From Coenobita brevimanus (lineage: Eukaryota > Arthropoda > Malacostraca > Decapoda > Coenobitidae), in contig CM064696.1 in NCBI GenBank assembly GCA_032717465.1, forward strand, positions 53,723,277-53,787,276: DNA of 64,000 bases, read 5' to 3'. The notes under the pieces are model-generated. The model was given only the letters and a program-made list of their open reading frames with translations. It was not told the origin of the DNA and ran no database searches. Position numbers and translations under genes: made by a program. Shown piece after piece: positions 37,701 to 48,693 of the stretch. Each line of letters starts with the position of its first letter. Positions within the stretch are counted from its first letter, which is position 1.

Positions 37701-40616
37701 ACGTGTGTTGTGGTGTGTGGTTCTTACGTGAGTAGTGGTGTGGGCGTTGGTGAGGTGGTGGGGGAGGACATCACTGCTGTCCACGATGTACACAGGACGC
37801 GCCACATGCAATCCTCTGTCTTCCTGCTCCCGCCCGCCATCTGTCTGCGGAGAACTCAATTAGTCTGTCTGTACGCGGTTCCTATATACCATCAGGTCCG
37901 CTGGAATATTATCATTTTATTCTGACTTACCATTCTGTCCTACTTACAGCCAAACAATTACATTCAGCTATGGGAATACTCTCGGGCCTGAGGGAGCTGA
38001 GGCCTGGCACATTATATCCCATTCATTTCATTAAGTCTGTCTCTAGTTGAATGAAATAATCTGGTTTTAGCAAGACCAGTGGAAAAAGACATCACTTTAG
38101 TCGCGAAGTTAAGATGCGTCCGTGCTCGCCATCCCAGAAACAAATAACAGATCTTGTGCACTGATAATTAAGTGATACAGATAACCAAGATGAGTGATTA
38201 AAACTTACATGCGTTGTACGTGGCATATGATTAGAAATACATCTTGACTAACCTGATGATTCGCTTGTGTTGTCGTCAGGAGAGGTGATGGGGATGCTGG
38301 AACTCTCTTAGCCTCTCTGTTAGGTTCATTGGCTGTCCTGTGTTGCATCGTGCCTCGAGGCGACATTGGACTCCTATCCCTCGTTCTCGGCAGGGTCTGT
38401 GTGCGCTGTGACGTCTGCTGGGCTAGGTCTGGGCTGTCTGATTTGAGCTTAGTGAATCCCGGTCTTGCTAGTGTCCCCCAGCCTGGAGATGGCCGTTTGG
38501 TAGAGGGCGATGGTATTTCTCTCGCGTTGCCAATTTTGTTAAGGTTTTTGGAGCTGCCATAGTGAAGCTGCGTCGCCTTCTTGTTGGATGGATTTTGGTG
38601 GCCGTCTAGGTGTGGGAGTTTCTTCCCGTCGTCCACACTGTCTACTTCACTCGTGCTCTTGGACAGGCGAATCCTCCTCATTTTGCTTAGATTTTCTCTG
38701 CTTCTCTGGAGTTCCTGCGTAAAAACATACAGATCATTATAATGCATTGCAAGTTATTTATTTTAGGCGTTACTTGCCGATTAACTTGTTTACTTGCAAT
38801 GCATAATATTTTACTCATTGTTACCCCTAGAAATTACCTACAGATCGAAAACGTTGAAGCATAAGATTTATGGGGGGAAAATGCACACAGAGGAATGAAA
38901 GATAAAAGTATATTCTGTTCTGACTGACCTTTCTGTGTGGGAGTGTGGATGGCTGTGGGAGGCGAGACAGGTGTTCGTAGCGGCGCGTCAGGTCCACTAC
39001 GTTGTAATGACCCTCTGCCACCTCCTGCTGCACACCCACATCATCCTGCTGATGTTGTTTCATCTTTATATAATGCAGATTTTTGTGTTTTTTGTAGTTT
39101 ATTTCATGTAGTCCAGCTGCAGAAACAGACACTATGGCAACTCCACATTCTTTCTATAGGACGCCTTCATGACTAGCATCTTATTCAAGCGTTAATCAGT
39201 TGCTACAAGTATGAATTCAACATAGACTGATGGCAATTTTAGGCCAAATTAAAGTAAAGAAGGGTACATATATTTTTATAGGACTTAACCCCTTCAATAC
39301 GATGCTCTTTTTATATTTTCTCCTTTATGCCACTACGCCAGAAGGGAGATTTCGCTTAAAGTGGGCTATTAGAGATCGATTCAGCAACATGGAGTCAAAA
39401 TACTGACGATTTTATTCGACTTGGGATATTATTTTCCGACTAAAGGGATCAGATAGTCTTCATTAGCTCCTCCACTACGGGTCTGCCCTGAGCTAAAATT
39501 AAATCGTCTGGTCACTGCAAGATTTATCTGCAAAATCACTGCATTACCGTACATATAATTAAACTGATAATTTACGGTGTCTTCCGAAATAACAAAACAG
39601 GAAGAAAAGCCTTACCTTCGTGTATGCCTTGTGTGTGGTAGCCAGCTTCTGATTTTGTTTCGAAATTGAGTGCGGTCGTGGTACCTGATATTCATTGTGC
39701 CTGTGGTCACCGCCCGCCAGAGCACTCGGTATGGGTATGTGGTGGTGTGTGCGGGTGGGCAGGGTGTTGTAATGTGTGGAAGGGGTGTCATGCTGCCTGG
39801 AAATGGGTGGGGTGTCATATCTTGTAGGGCTGGGTAGGGCGTCATATCGTGTTGAGGTGGGTGAGGTGCCATATCTTGTAGGGCTGGGTAGGGTGTCATA
39901 TTTTGCAGGGGTGGGTAGTGTGCCCTGGTGTGACTTTGGCCTGGTGAGTGTCCGCCGGGCTGCAGAATCAGGGTGTCGGGTCACTACACCAGACGCTGCT
40001 CTCTGTGTCACACCCTGTCCACCCCGCTGCTCTGACACCGTTGCAGCTGGCACTCCACTCTGAGGGAAAAAACACACACACAGAACATTATACTATTAAG
40101 TTTTTGTACATCATTCGAACCTATCCATCAGTACACTAATACAGGTAATAATATTAACCCTAGATACGTGATAAATGGTACTCAATTCCATAGCAGAAAC
40201 GTAAACTTACAAAACATCTTTCTTCTTAGTTATGATATGCAAACTCATAACTCAGTACATTAGAAAAATTGGTGTTAGTAACTCTAGATACACCTCATTT
40301 ACAGGCAAAGCAGTGACTGAGTATGAAAGGCCAATGAACGCCTTACTTTGCGCGACGTGGTGGTGGTGGTGCTTCGCGGTGCCTGCTGCAGCCCCGCCCC
40401 CGTAGTAGTGACGGCTGGGTTGGGGGGGATGTGGTGGTCCGCGGGGGAGGTCCTTGGGAGTTTTCGGCATTCCCGACAATGTTCTGACCCCTGGCCGATC
40501 CTAATGGCACACTGGCGGCAGGCGTTGTGGCCACAGGGTAAGGGCGTCTTGCCCCGTGATGCCGTCAGGTATTCCCGGCCACAACTAGGGCAACACTCAT
40601 CACCAACGTCCACCAT
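31938..40616 (-). CDS. RING finger - coiled coil - USP deubiquitinase fusion protein
   Basis: Fifteen exons join in phase on the minus strand: 40616-40347, 40059-39616, 39048-38929, 38714-38253, 37844-37728, 37062-36943, 36633-36460, 36194-35925, 35491-35379, 34852-34738, 34243-34139, 33557-33363, 32855-32725, 32539-32447, 32142-31938 (977 residues). A C3HC4 RING uses C9, C12, C28, H30, C33, C36, C47, C50. Residues 91-470 are low complexity, Pro/Ser/Thr-rich, with a 10-residue repeat. Residues 472-655 are coiled coil. USP spans about 663-977: Cys box NLGNTCYIN with Cys672, the QQDAHDLL helix, a zinc ribbon with only three cysteines, and His box GHYTAF with His930 and LWDD at 944-947. Catalytic Cys, His and Asp are present, so peptidase activity is expected; ligase activity is inferred. 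ATG follows a TTCAG acceptor-like site. Small acceptor choices at exons 8 and 9 are uncertain. Confidence 0.87.
32990..33090 (-). pseudogene. Decayed duplicate of USP exon 12 (3' end), copy 3
   Basis: Read on the minus strand, this repeats the end of exon 12 (33363): conserved words are GTGGTG, AACGCTGAAAAATGCTCCCTCGAG and a GT after it. The frame over the last 24 codons stays open and ends in EKCSLE, but the donor is GTATTC and no 5' part of the exon is kept. Flanking intron sequence (AAGGGGTTAAAAGACAGAGG) also matches the flank of the true exon. Confidence 0.65.
33200..33290 (-). pseudogene. Decayed duplicate of USP exon 12 (3' end), copy 2
   Basis: A second copy 150 bases below the true exon end. 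The minus strand reads ACCTTCAAAAACCTCACGATGGTG and then GATGCTGAAGTGCTCCCTCAAG, which lacks one base relative to the true exon (a frameshift), and the donor GT is changed to GA. It cannot act as a normal exon. Confidence 0.7.
33700..33850 (+). repeat. Dispersed repeat family B copy
   Basis: Contains GCTAGTCACGAAGAAG, ATGTCTTTTTCTGCCACTGA, GCTACGTGAAATAAACTAG and a GAAAATCTGGGTGAAGTT segment. It lies in the intron between USP exons 11 and 12. Confidence 0.6.
34633..34710. repeat. (ATT)n microsatellite
   Basis: ATT tract in the intron just downstream (minus strand) of the donor of USP exon 10. Confidence 0.95.
34884..35159 (+). mobile_element. 3' fragment of a non-LTR retrotransposon reverse transcriptase
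   Basis: The plus strand encodes ESVRRQILRWFGHVEKM, then KRLARRMYVREV, then GRGRGRPRMIWRDG. The order L-R-W-F-G-H-V-x-x-M, then G-R-x-G-R-P-x-x-x-W-x-D is the usual carboxy-terminal signature of LINE-type reverse transcriptase proteins. It lies antisense inside the intron between USP exons 9 and 10. The rest of the element is absent, so this is a 5'-truncated copy. Confidence 0.7.
35315..35360. repeat. (AGT)n microsatellite
   Basis: Imperfect AGT/AGC tract just beyond the donor of USP exon 9 on the minus strand. Confidence 0.9.
37478..37735 (-). repeat. Array of splice-donor-like CACGTAAG words next to exon 5
   Basis: The true donor of exon 5 reads CAC|GTAAGAAC on the minus strand (37730-37723). 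The same eight bases recur downstream in the intron at 37571-37578, 37537-37544 and 37478-37485, within degenerate GGTTCTTACGTGCGTGG units (plus strand). It appears that the exon end was duplicated as part of a minisatellite. Confidence 0.55.
39750..39936 (-). repeat. Coding 30-base minisatellite in RING-USP exon 2
   Basis: Five to six tandem units encode variants of a 10-residue word such as YDTLPSPTRY, YGTSPTSTRY and YDALPSPTRY. The units keep the reading frame and the Tyr, Pro and Thr/Ser positions. They lie between the RING and the coiled coil, in a region expected to be disordered. Confidence 0.8.
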
Positions 40617-41336
40617 TCTGAAGGACACTCAGAACTTCATACCAGTTTGTGTGTGTTTGTTACTCGGAACCTCTGTCTGCCAGTGTGTCACCGCCTACCA
40701 GCCTCCTTCCCTGGTCGCCAAATACTCGAGTACCACTTGTTGCACAGATCATTCAAGGCTCTTTAGTGTTCACAGTCAGCCAGTTTGCTCGTTGATTGCC
40801 AGTTGCCACATACAGAACTAGATATTTTAAGGCCCTTCTGAGGTTCACTGTTATCAGGTTATCAGGGATACTTATTGCTGAGCGGCCATTGTCCCTGTAT
40901 TCCGCCCGGAAAGCTAGGGTCCATTGTATGCACTAAAACTATCAATTACAGTATCTTTCTGGATGAGCTGCATGCTTGATGAAATGCCTTCCGTATTCTT
41001 ACACTTGTTATCGAGTACTTCATGTACCAGAGGAGGATGATAGGCATAGTAACCTTTAATAAACATTCATACTTCAAGCGTCAGTCACTGTCAGCTAATG
41101 TGAAAAGTACAACATCAATAACCATATAAATTGGCACTGTCCACTAATTTCCAGGAAGACTGCAACTTTGACAGCCTTCCACAGTGAAGCTAGATCATAA
41201 TGTACACTTGAATGTTGTTCTGTCTTCAGCGCATGGCAGAGACTCATTCACTGTCTTTAAAATGGCTTACTCTTTTTGTGGTCTTTCAGTGGTAGTGTAC
41301 AAGTGAATTAAAGAATCAAGACCTCCCGGTAAGTTG

Positions 41337-41434
41337 AAGGTGAAGCCCTGGTGGTGAAGGTGAAGCCCTGATGGTCAAGGTGTGGCCCTGGTGGTCAAGG
41401 TGAAGCCCTGGTGGTCAAGGTGAAGCCCTGGAGT
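41337..41434. repeat. 20-base tandem repeat, five units
   Basis: Unit AAGGTGAAGCCCTGGTGGTC, five copies with few changes (GATGGTC, GTGTGGCC). It ends in GGAGTTGGTGTGG. Confidence 0.9.
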
Positions 41435-41929
41435 TGGTGTGGTGGACCCGGTGCGAGATCAGGCTGGACCGGCCGGGTACTGAGATAGGACATGAAGCTC
41501 AGGCCTGGCGCTATCAGTGTGTCATGATAGCACACGCGATAACACTGAAAAGCTCACACCGATTGCCACCACCCACATCGGTAGCGGCGTAATGGTGCCC
41601 CTCTTCAACACACACACACACATAGCCACACCGTAGCGAAGAAAATATATATACCAGTGATTAGTGAACTTATACTCCCTAGTCTAGTCCCGAGTCCACA
41701 AACAAAACTTACAAACATCCCTCTAACCTAACTTACATTTTAACCTGCAGGAAGAACGAAGGATATACTAGTAGGAAGGTTGTGCACTCTTCTGCCCTTG
41801 TTCATACTGGGAGGGAAAATCATAGCTACGAGGTGGATTTGGTCGTAAGTGGGTTCGTGCGTCTCGGCCCTGTTAGTCTTTCGATCTTGGGTACTGATAC
41901 AGCCATTCTACATTCTCTTCTCTTTGCTT

Positions 41930-42150
41930 GAGGGGGAGGCCTTCACGTGGCTGCACTCTACTACTTCCCTATCCCCCCCCCAAAAGGAGGATGGTGAACT
42001 GCAGGAGAATGGAAACTTAAGCCTGCACTTCACCGAGGTCACATTTCAAATGATCCTGGGGCAACAACAAGAAAAACAACAGCCACTACTACTATTGTTA
42101 CTACTACTACAACTGTTACTACTACTACAACTGTTGTTATTACTACTACT
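41930..42150 (+). repeat. Dispersed repeat family C copy ending in (ACT)n
   Basis: Contains GGCCTTCACGTGGC, a CCCCCCCCAAAAGGAGGATGG stretch, CTGCAGGAGAATGG, CCTGCACTTCACCGAGGT and GGGGCAACAACAAG, then ACT/ATT trinucleotides. This order matches the copies at 12205 and 42665. Confidence 0.6.
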
Positions 42151-42239
42151 AATACTAATAGTCTCTTTAGGCGTACAGTTGCAATCTCTGCTCTATTAGT
42201 GCTGATCTGTAACAAAAAATTGATACCGGAATATAATGC

Positions 42240-42630
42240 AAGTCAGGAAGAGGTGCTATGGAAAGGATTTAGAGCTGTAGTATTCCCTGATTCTGCCATT
42301 AAGTTACGGGAAATAATCTGCAAAAAACGAAAACATCAGCCAAATTGAAGTGGATGAACTATAGACAGGTTTGAGCAATGTCCCTCTTAACAAAATGCCC
42401 AATACCTAGCAACATGGGGTATTGCCTAAGAATGCATTTTTTGTAGTGTTCTGGCCTATGTAATTGCTGGGGTTAATGACGTTCTGTAGACCTTCTGAGG
42501 CATAACTTTTCCTACAGGAGGGGTTAGATACAGCCTTCATTAACCTCTTCACTCCAAGATATCTCCCCACTGCTGAACAGAATCGTGTAGTGAAGGAAAG
42601 AATAATGCGAATGAAAAAGTCCTTGGAGGC
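42240..42630 (+). repeat. Adjacent copies of dispersed repeat families B and A
   Basis: 42240-42370 is family B (GTCAGGAAGAGGTGCTATGG onwards). 42518-42630 is family A (GGGGTTAGATACAGCCTTCA, then CTGAACAGAATCGTGTAG). The intervening bases are unassigned. Confidence 0.55.
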
Positions 42631-42664
42631 GAAGTGTTAAAGCTACTTACAAGACAGTCATAGT

Positions 42665-42850
42665 TGGAGCTGGAGAGAGACGTCTTCACGTGATGGCATC
42701 AGTATAACCAGGCGGCTCAACTGCCTGATTATAAAGACATCGCTCAACTGTTACCCTGTCCCCCTAAGGAATGATGGTGGACTGCAGGAGGAGAACAGCA
42801 TCAGCCTGCAGTGTACCTGGTTCACGTTGAAGATGAGCATTGAGACCAAC
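42665..42850 (+). repeat. Dispersed repeat family C copy
   Basis: Starts GAGAGAGACGTCTTCACG and holds AACCAGGCGGCTCAACTGCC, GACTGCAGGAGGAGAACAG and CCTGGTTCACGTTGAAGATG. It lacks the long ACT tail of other copies. Confidence 0.55.
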
Positions 42851-42892
42851 AAAAGTAATAAGATATCATACGCAAAGCTTGTTTGGTCAAAG

Positions 42893-43065
42893 TATAGCTT
42901 GCATTTTCCCCGATAATAGCTTGCATATTCCCTAATTATAGTTTGCATCTTCCGCAATTGTAGCTTGCATTTTCCTTATTTATACCTTGCATTTTTTTTT
43001 TTTATAGCTTGCATTTTACTCAATTATTGCTTGCATTTTTGCCTAATTATAGTGTGCACTTTTCC
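42893..43065. repeat. 28-30 base tandem repeat, about six to seven units
   Basis: Unit close to TATAGCTTGCATTTTCCCTA followed by ATT. Copies vary in the T run and in single bases. Confidence 0.85.
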
Positions 43066-43195
43066 TACAAGCTAACTGTGTGAGTCCTTACCAACCATCA
43101 GGAGAAACTATCATAGATTAACAGTAGTTCGTTATCTTATCGAGAACTTAGTCTCTTCATTCCGGTAACGTGTTTTGTTAATTAATTCTTGTTAT

Positions 43196-43475
43196 CTCCA
43201 GAATCATCATCATCATCAGCCAGAGATAATCCACTGCAGGACAGGCCTCTCCCATCTTTTAACAATTTGACGTACTGGCCTTTAGTCTGTTCCACCCAGC
43301 CTACACGAATCTCTCAATTCCACTTCGTCATCTCGTCCTGTCTGCCTCTCTTCCTCTCACTCCATCTCTGGGTTGCCACTCAGTTACCTGGCTGCCCATC
43401 TATTGCCTGCTCTATGAAGGACGTGACCTGCCCACATCCAGTTATGCAAACTGCTAAAACACACATTCTATAATA
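43196..43475 (+). mobile_element. LINE-type 3' tail or related dispersed repeat
   Basis: Begins with ATCATCATCATCAGCC and then AATCCACTGCAGGACAGG and CCTCTCCCATC. This opening is widely seen at ends of arthropod retroelement copies (compare CCACTGCTGGACATAGGCCT). It runs to an AATAAAAC end at 43472. The frame through it is not gene-like. Assignment rests on remembered repeat consensus and needs a repeat-library search. Confidence 0.45.
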
Positions 43476-44384
43476 AAACAGATAATTTCAGAGTGTCCGT
43501 TGATATCAGGCTGCTGCGATGGCATACTTCTTTTTCTTTCAGGTAATATAACAACTTCAGCAAACCATACTCAGACATTACATAATTCAAGTGTGGGCGC
43601 CTGTATCTTATCACAACAAGCGAACAGTGAATACAGTACGTTACAAGCTCACTGAACTCTTCTGCATGTACTAGGCATGTTCCTCTGCTATCCTGTTTTC
43701 GTGCATATACTGTATGAGAGTGTAAAACCAATCACCACAATGATTCATTGTTCTCATTATCTTGATAACCGTATCAGTCGGTTCGTCTTATCAGGCCTTT
43801 CCTACAAAGGCACACACCCACAACCCTTCCCTACTTGCACTTTCATAAATACAGCTAATAAGACAAGTTTTTCCGGCAGAATTATAAGCAGACAAAAGAC
43901 TTAAACTGGAGCCAGGTTCATCTCCTTGTTTTCTCGTATGTTGTACGTGTGTATGTTATTTTTCCACAATTTCACTACATTTAGCACCCAGCTACTTGAA
44001 TAAATTACCCACACAGTCGAATAAAAAATGTAAATCACTACTTTTTCGTCATCAGCAGTGTACGAAACGTGAAAATATCCACCAGTGGCTTATCATGCAT
44101 GCTGATGCTTGCTGGTCAAAAAAAAAATCAAAATCTCTATCTTAAAAAAAAAATAATAAATCCAACGATAAGAGTGATAATCGTGAACTAATCGATCGCC
44201 TGAGATTTTTTTTAATAATGGAGTGTACAGTTGCGATCAATAGTCCATTTATAAATCTAGGGTTCCAGACTAATGAAGCAAGATTCTCTTCTAACGTCCT
44301 TCAATATCAGAGTTTACTTCAGCACTGTCATTTTCGATTTTGACTTTCAAGACGGTGTAATTGGAATATATTGTGACTACAACT

Positions 44385-44499
<115 letters not shown>

Positions 44500-44565
44500 A
44501 ACTCCCACTATTACCAAGATAGCCTAATACTTGGTAAGTGATCTGGCTTTACCTGTGGTTAGCTC

Positions 44566-44566
<1 letters not shown>

Positions 44567-44646
<80 letters not shown>
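44567..44646. repeat. (TG)n microsatellite
   Basis: Perfect TG tract of about 80 bases, followed by GAT/CATCAT tracts to 44798. Confidence 0.95.
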
Positions 44647-44647
<1 letters not shown>

Positions 44648-45079
44648 TAACTATAACAAGGGCAAAGTATTTACAATCTGCCCTGGCCTTCCCTCCATGG
44701 CGCACTAAAAAATAATCATCATCGTCATCATCATCATCACCTTCGTCGCCATAATCATCACTTTCATCGTCATCATCATCATCATCATCATCATCACCAA
44801 GCACATATACAGTAGGCTATAGTTAATGATATGGAGTACCGTCTTACTAGCAAGTTGTTTAAGATTCATGTACTGCAGACACAGAAACAAATTAATATGA
44901 GACATGGAAGGAGAAGAGGAATTTTGACTTTATGAAATGCTTACATACAAAAAATAGTTACAAAATGGAATACAGTTAAATAATACTGACTGGAGCAAGT
45001 ATTTCAATCATTATGGAATTTATAATACTGTCTTGCAGAAAGTGATTATTGGCAATTAGGTTCCTCACAGTTACAATTA

Positions 45080-45449
45080 TCAGTCACTCATTATTCACGA
45101 AGATATTGCAGAAACAGATAAGGATTTCATGACTTCCCTCTTCTGAAATCATTCTTTATTTACATTATCTTGCCAGTGTTGGACAAAAGCTATCTCGTCA
45201 GTTATTAATTATTCACGAAAATATTGTATAATCATGAAAATTCAGAGCCTCCATGCTCTGAAATCACTCTTCACTTACATTATCTATCTAGTGTTGAACA
45301 AAATATACCTCCTCAGTTATTCATTCTTCACGAAATCATTACAGTACAAAAATGAAAGTATTATCTGAAACAAATGAAATTCAGAGGATCCGTCTTCTGA
45401 AATCATCCTGTATTTACTCTAGCCAGTGTTGGACAAAAGCTGTCTCGGA
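45080..45449. repeat. Tandem repeat of about 115-140 bases, three units
   Basis: Units start near 45081, 45198 and 45312. Each contains ATTCTTCACGAAATATT, GAAATTCAGAG, CTTCTGAAATCATTCTT, TTACATTATCT and CAGTGTTGGACAAAAGCT. The third unit has an insertion. No coding signal. Confidence 0.8.
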
Positions 45450-46608
45450 TGTACAGGGGACAAAGAAGACTTCAGGTAGAGATGCTGGTGGAGCTGCGTG
45501 GCTGGTGATATGGAGAAGGTTGTGACGCCATTCAAACAACGCACCTTTATGACGCGTCAAGCATTAGCAACACAATTTCCAACAGGTGAAGTGTGTGAGG
45601 CAATGTTTTATTCAAGAAGTATTTATCATTTCATCATCTCATCAGAAATTCTTGGTTTTGCTAATGAGTTTGATTTTAATCTTCATTTTTTTTTCTCTCT
45701 CGTTTTCAGATTGCTACATTGTTTTTGTCTTGCTGTTAGTTTCCTTTTCGGTATGTGATTCCTCTTTTTTTTACTGTGCAGGCATTCTCTTATTTTTTTT
45801 TATTATTTTTTTTTTTTAGTATTTGGCTACCACATTTCTTACTCTGGACATTACAGGCTTTAATACATATCTTTGTTTTTTTGTTTTTTTCAAATCCTAT
45901 CACTGCATCCTTAAGTGAGAAAAAAATGATAAATGATGGTTATGAGGATTTTTTTGTTATGTTGACTTGTAAGCTGAGTATTAATTGAAGGACAGATAGC
46001 TAAATTTATTAATATTAAATGATATTTAGTGAAAGTGCGTTGTTTTGCCACGAGAGGGAAGGGGGCGAGTAGGTCATAACAGAGATCACTTTGTATTACC
46101 TCTAGAATTATTATTACCTTATTTACTTAATTATTTACTGATATATTAATTTATTTATTTATTGCAAGGATCAGTTTTACTGGTGTCCAGACTTTCATTC
46201 TTTCTATCCTCCATTAAAAAAGGAAAAGAAAATAGACAGACGACTAAATGTATCGTTTCTTGTAAGTTCGATTTTTTATTTATTAATTTTGTCTCCTAAG
46301 CTGGTGTTACATTTTGAAGGAGAGTTCGCAACCTCTGCTTTACTACTTTCATTGGACTTTTGTTACTTGAAAATTTTATCTCATGATCTTGTGTGTATTT
46401 ATTGAATTTATTTAGTAATTTGAATCTGTCTGCATTTTGAGTTTACCTTGAATTAAGTTGAAAATGTTTATATTATGTGATTTTTCTTGGTGTTCGTATG
46501 TATTCAGTAACTTCAAACTCTATGAAGTTGTTCTAAAAGTGAAAACTAGCCTCCAGAAGTGGCTAGTGAGAAATTGTTTTAACTTTTTTAGTGCTAGTGC
46601 TGCCATAT

Positions 46609-46843
46609 AAGCTTACTGAGATCATTGTTTGGACAATTGCTAGCCTAGGGAGAAAAAAAAGTCATTTAAGTTTATTGAACTTATCGTTTGAAAGATTGCT
46701 AGCTTAGAATAAAAAAGACGTCATTCAAGCTCATTAAAATCACTGTTTGGACGGTTGCTAGCCTAGAAATGAAAAAAGACGGTATTTAAGCTTATAAAAG
46801 TCATTGTTTTTACGGTAGCCAGCCTAAAATAAAAAGACGCCAT
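46609..46843. repeat. Tandem repeat of about 59-61 bases, four units
   Basis: Unit: AAGCTTATTGA, ATCATTGTTTGGAC, GGTTGCTAGCCTAG, AATAAAAAAGACGTCATT. Copies begin near 46609, 46669, 46728 and 46789 and differ by roughly one base in six. Confidence 0.85.
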
Positions 46844-47349
46844 TGCCAGGGATCTGAGAAACGTGCCATACCATCCCACCCAAACAGGAAGGCCAGTCAC
46901 CTGATCCGCCTCACATATTTCCTGAAGATAAGGCCCTACTGAAGCTATCTCTCCTATCAACAGCTGGGTCTCTCGAGCACCAGATACTGTTTGCCCCTTC
47001 AGTGTGGAGACGCCTTTTGTGTTTTGCTTCTTCCTATTGCCAAAAGGCTTATTAGACGTAAGAGGAACTCCTGTAGTGGATATAGAAACAATGTCAACCT
47101 CTACAACACAATGATCCTTGAGAGTTTAAAATGAGTTGGACTAATACCCCCTCGTTGCAATGGTATGTTTTGTTCATCTATTCATTGCAACACCAAATGA
47201 TATTATTAATCTGAGGAGACATAATGAACAGGTAAATGAAGGCTTTATCTAACTTCTACAACCAGAAAAGTCTCTCCTAAGCTGAAAAAATTAATAAGAA
47301 GGTAGCAAGACCTAAATAAATAAAAAGTAATCGGAATGGAGTGGCTAAG

Positions 47350-47505
47350 ATACTTGGAGTGGAGGAAGCCTTGAAACCAACTAAGCGAAGGTTTGGTAAA
47401 GAACCCACAAGCTTGGCCCTCATAGATTATGTAACAAGCAACATAAATAAGGCGATTAATATGGAAGAATATTTAGAAGAATATTATGCAAAGTGTAGAG
47501 TATAA
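47350..47505 (+). mobile_element. Possible reverse transcriptase fragment of a non-LTR element
   Basis: The plus frame reads FGKEPTSLALIDYVTSNINK and then AINMEEYLEEYYAKC before a stop. F-G-x-(n)-T-S-x-A-L-I-D-Y-V-x-x-x-x-N-x-A-I-x-x-x-E-Y matches the segment just before the catalytic box in LINE reverse transcriptases. The following catalytic block is missing, so this is a degraded remnant. Confidence is limited by its short length. Confidence 0.4.
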
Positions 47506-48059
47506 CTGTGATCAAAGTGTGGGTTCAGGAGGGCTAGGGATGACGGACACAGTTTCCTAACATTACAATAAAAGAAGAAATAAAGGTCTTAAGAGGTATG
47601 AAGCTTCTATAGGAGTAGCCTATATAAGAAGTACAGATAATGGGAGGCCTTTTAGCTCATACCAAAATTATCCTTTAAAAAGAAATGCTGACGACGGCGA
47701 TGATGACGACTCAGCACAAACTGATACTGATACAGATAATCAGCACTATCAGAGACACGTGTTTTAGGGGTTGTTTTGTTTTTAGTACATCAAAACAAAT
47801 TAGTCAATACGAGGAAAGACCAAAGGCACATAATAAACAGATACAGTAAGTTTCATGAATTTTCTAGTAAAAAACAATAAGATAAGTGAAAAAAAGAGCT
47901 TGTGAGTTTTATGAAATAGCTATTGTTTTACATTAGCTAGTAACTGTTTTGAAATGGCTAGTCATAGTTAATGAATATACTATACTGTTTGTACTCTACC
48001 TTGGCCTAAAATCATCTCTCCTTCTTGAATCCTGACCTGCAAGAAGAGATCAGTACTGG

Positions 48060-48215
48060 AATAAGGTCATGCCACGAGGAAGCTCTATGAGAAAGGATGC
48101 AGAGCCATGGCATTGTCTTTCTGTCAGTCAACTACGGGAAAGAAGCTGCTACAGGACGAAAATCGAGGCTGAGAGAAAAGACAGTACAGTGTATTAGGAA
48201 GCTGTCAGTCTCTGC
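48060..48215 (+). repeat. Dispersed repeat family B copy
   Basis: Contains CCACGAGGAAGCTCTATGAG, GATGCAGAGCCATGGCATTG and a GACGAAAATCGAGGC segment followed by GAGAAAAGACAGTACAGT. Confidence 0.55.
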
Positions 48216-48577
48216 ATAATTCGATCAGTAAGTCAATCGCCTGCAAACTAGGCAATGGGAAGAAAGAGCCGAGAGACACGTGATAAGTAGAGTTAGTATT
48301 GGCGTGAGATAAGATAGACTCTCGGGTCCTTGGTGTGTCGTTTGTGTTACCCTCACCAGTATAATGTGTGTGGCGGTGCGTGTAGGGGTGGTGACGATCA
48401 GAGCTACACAGAAGTCCAACGTGTGTGTCTGTGTGTGTGTGTCTGTGTACTGGGGTGAAGTTGCACAGTATAGAGGAGACAAGCGTGTGCGTGTGTGTGT
48501 GTGTGACGAAGAGTACAAAGGAGACCAGCTTGTGTGTGAGTGTGTGTGTGACGTTTAAGAGTACAAAGGGGACCAGC

Positions 48578-48578
<1 letters not shown>

Positions 48579-48671
<93 letters not shown>
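48579..48671. repeat. (TG)n microsatellite
   Basis: Perfect TG tract of about 93 bases, directly upstream of the proposed first ankyrin exon. Further TG-rich stretches flank it from 48420. Confidence 0.95.
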
Positions 48672-48673
<2 letters not shown>

Positions 48674-48693
48674 TGATGTTCCATTGCACCAAG

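Noticed and set aside
43189..43473. 94-residue open frame
   Set aside because: It is the translation of a dispersed LINE-type tail, not a gene.
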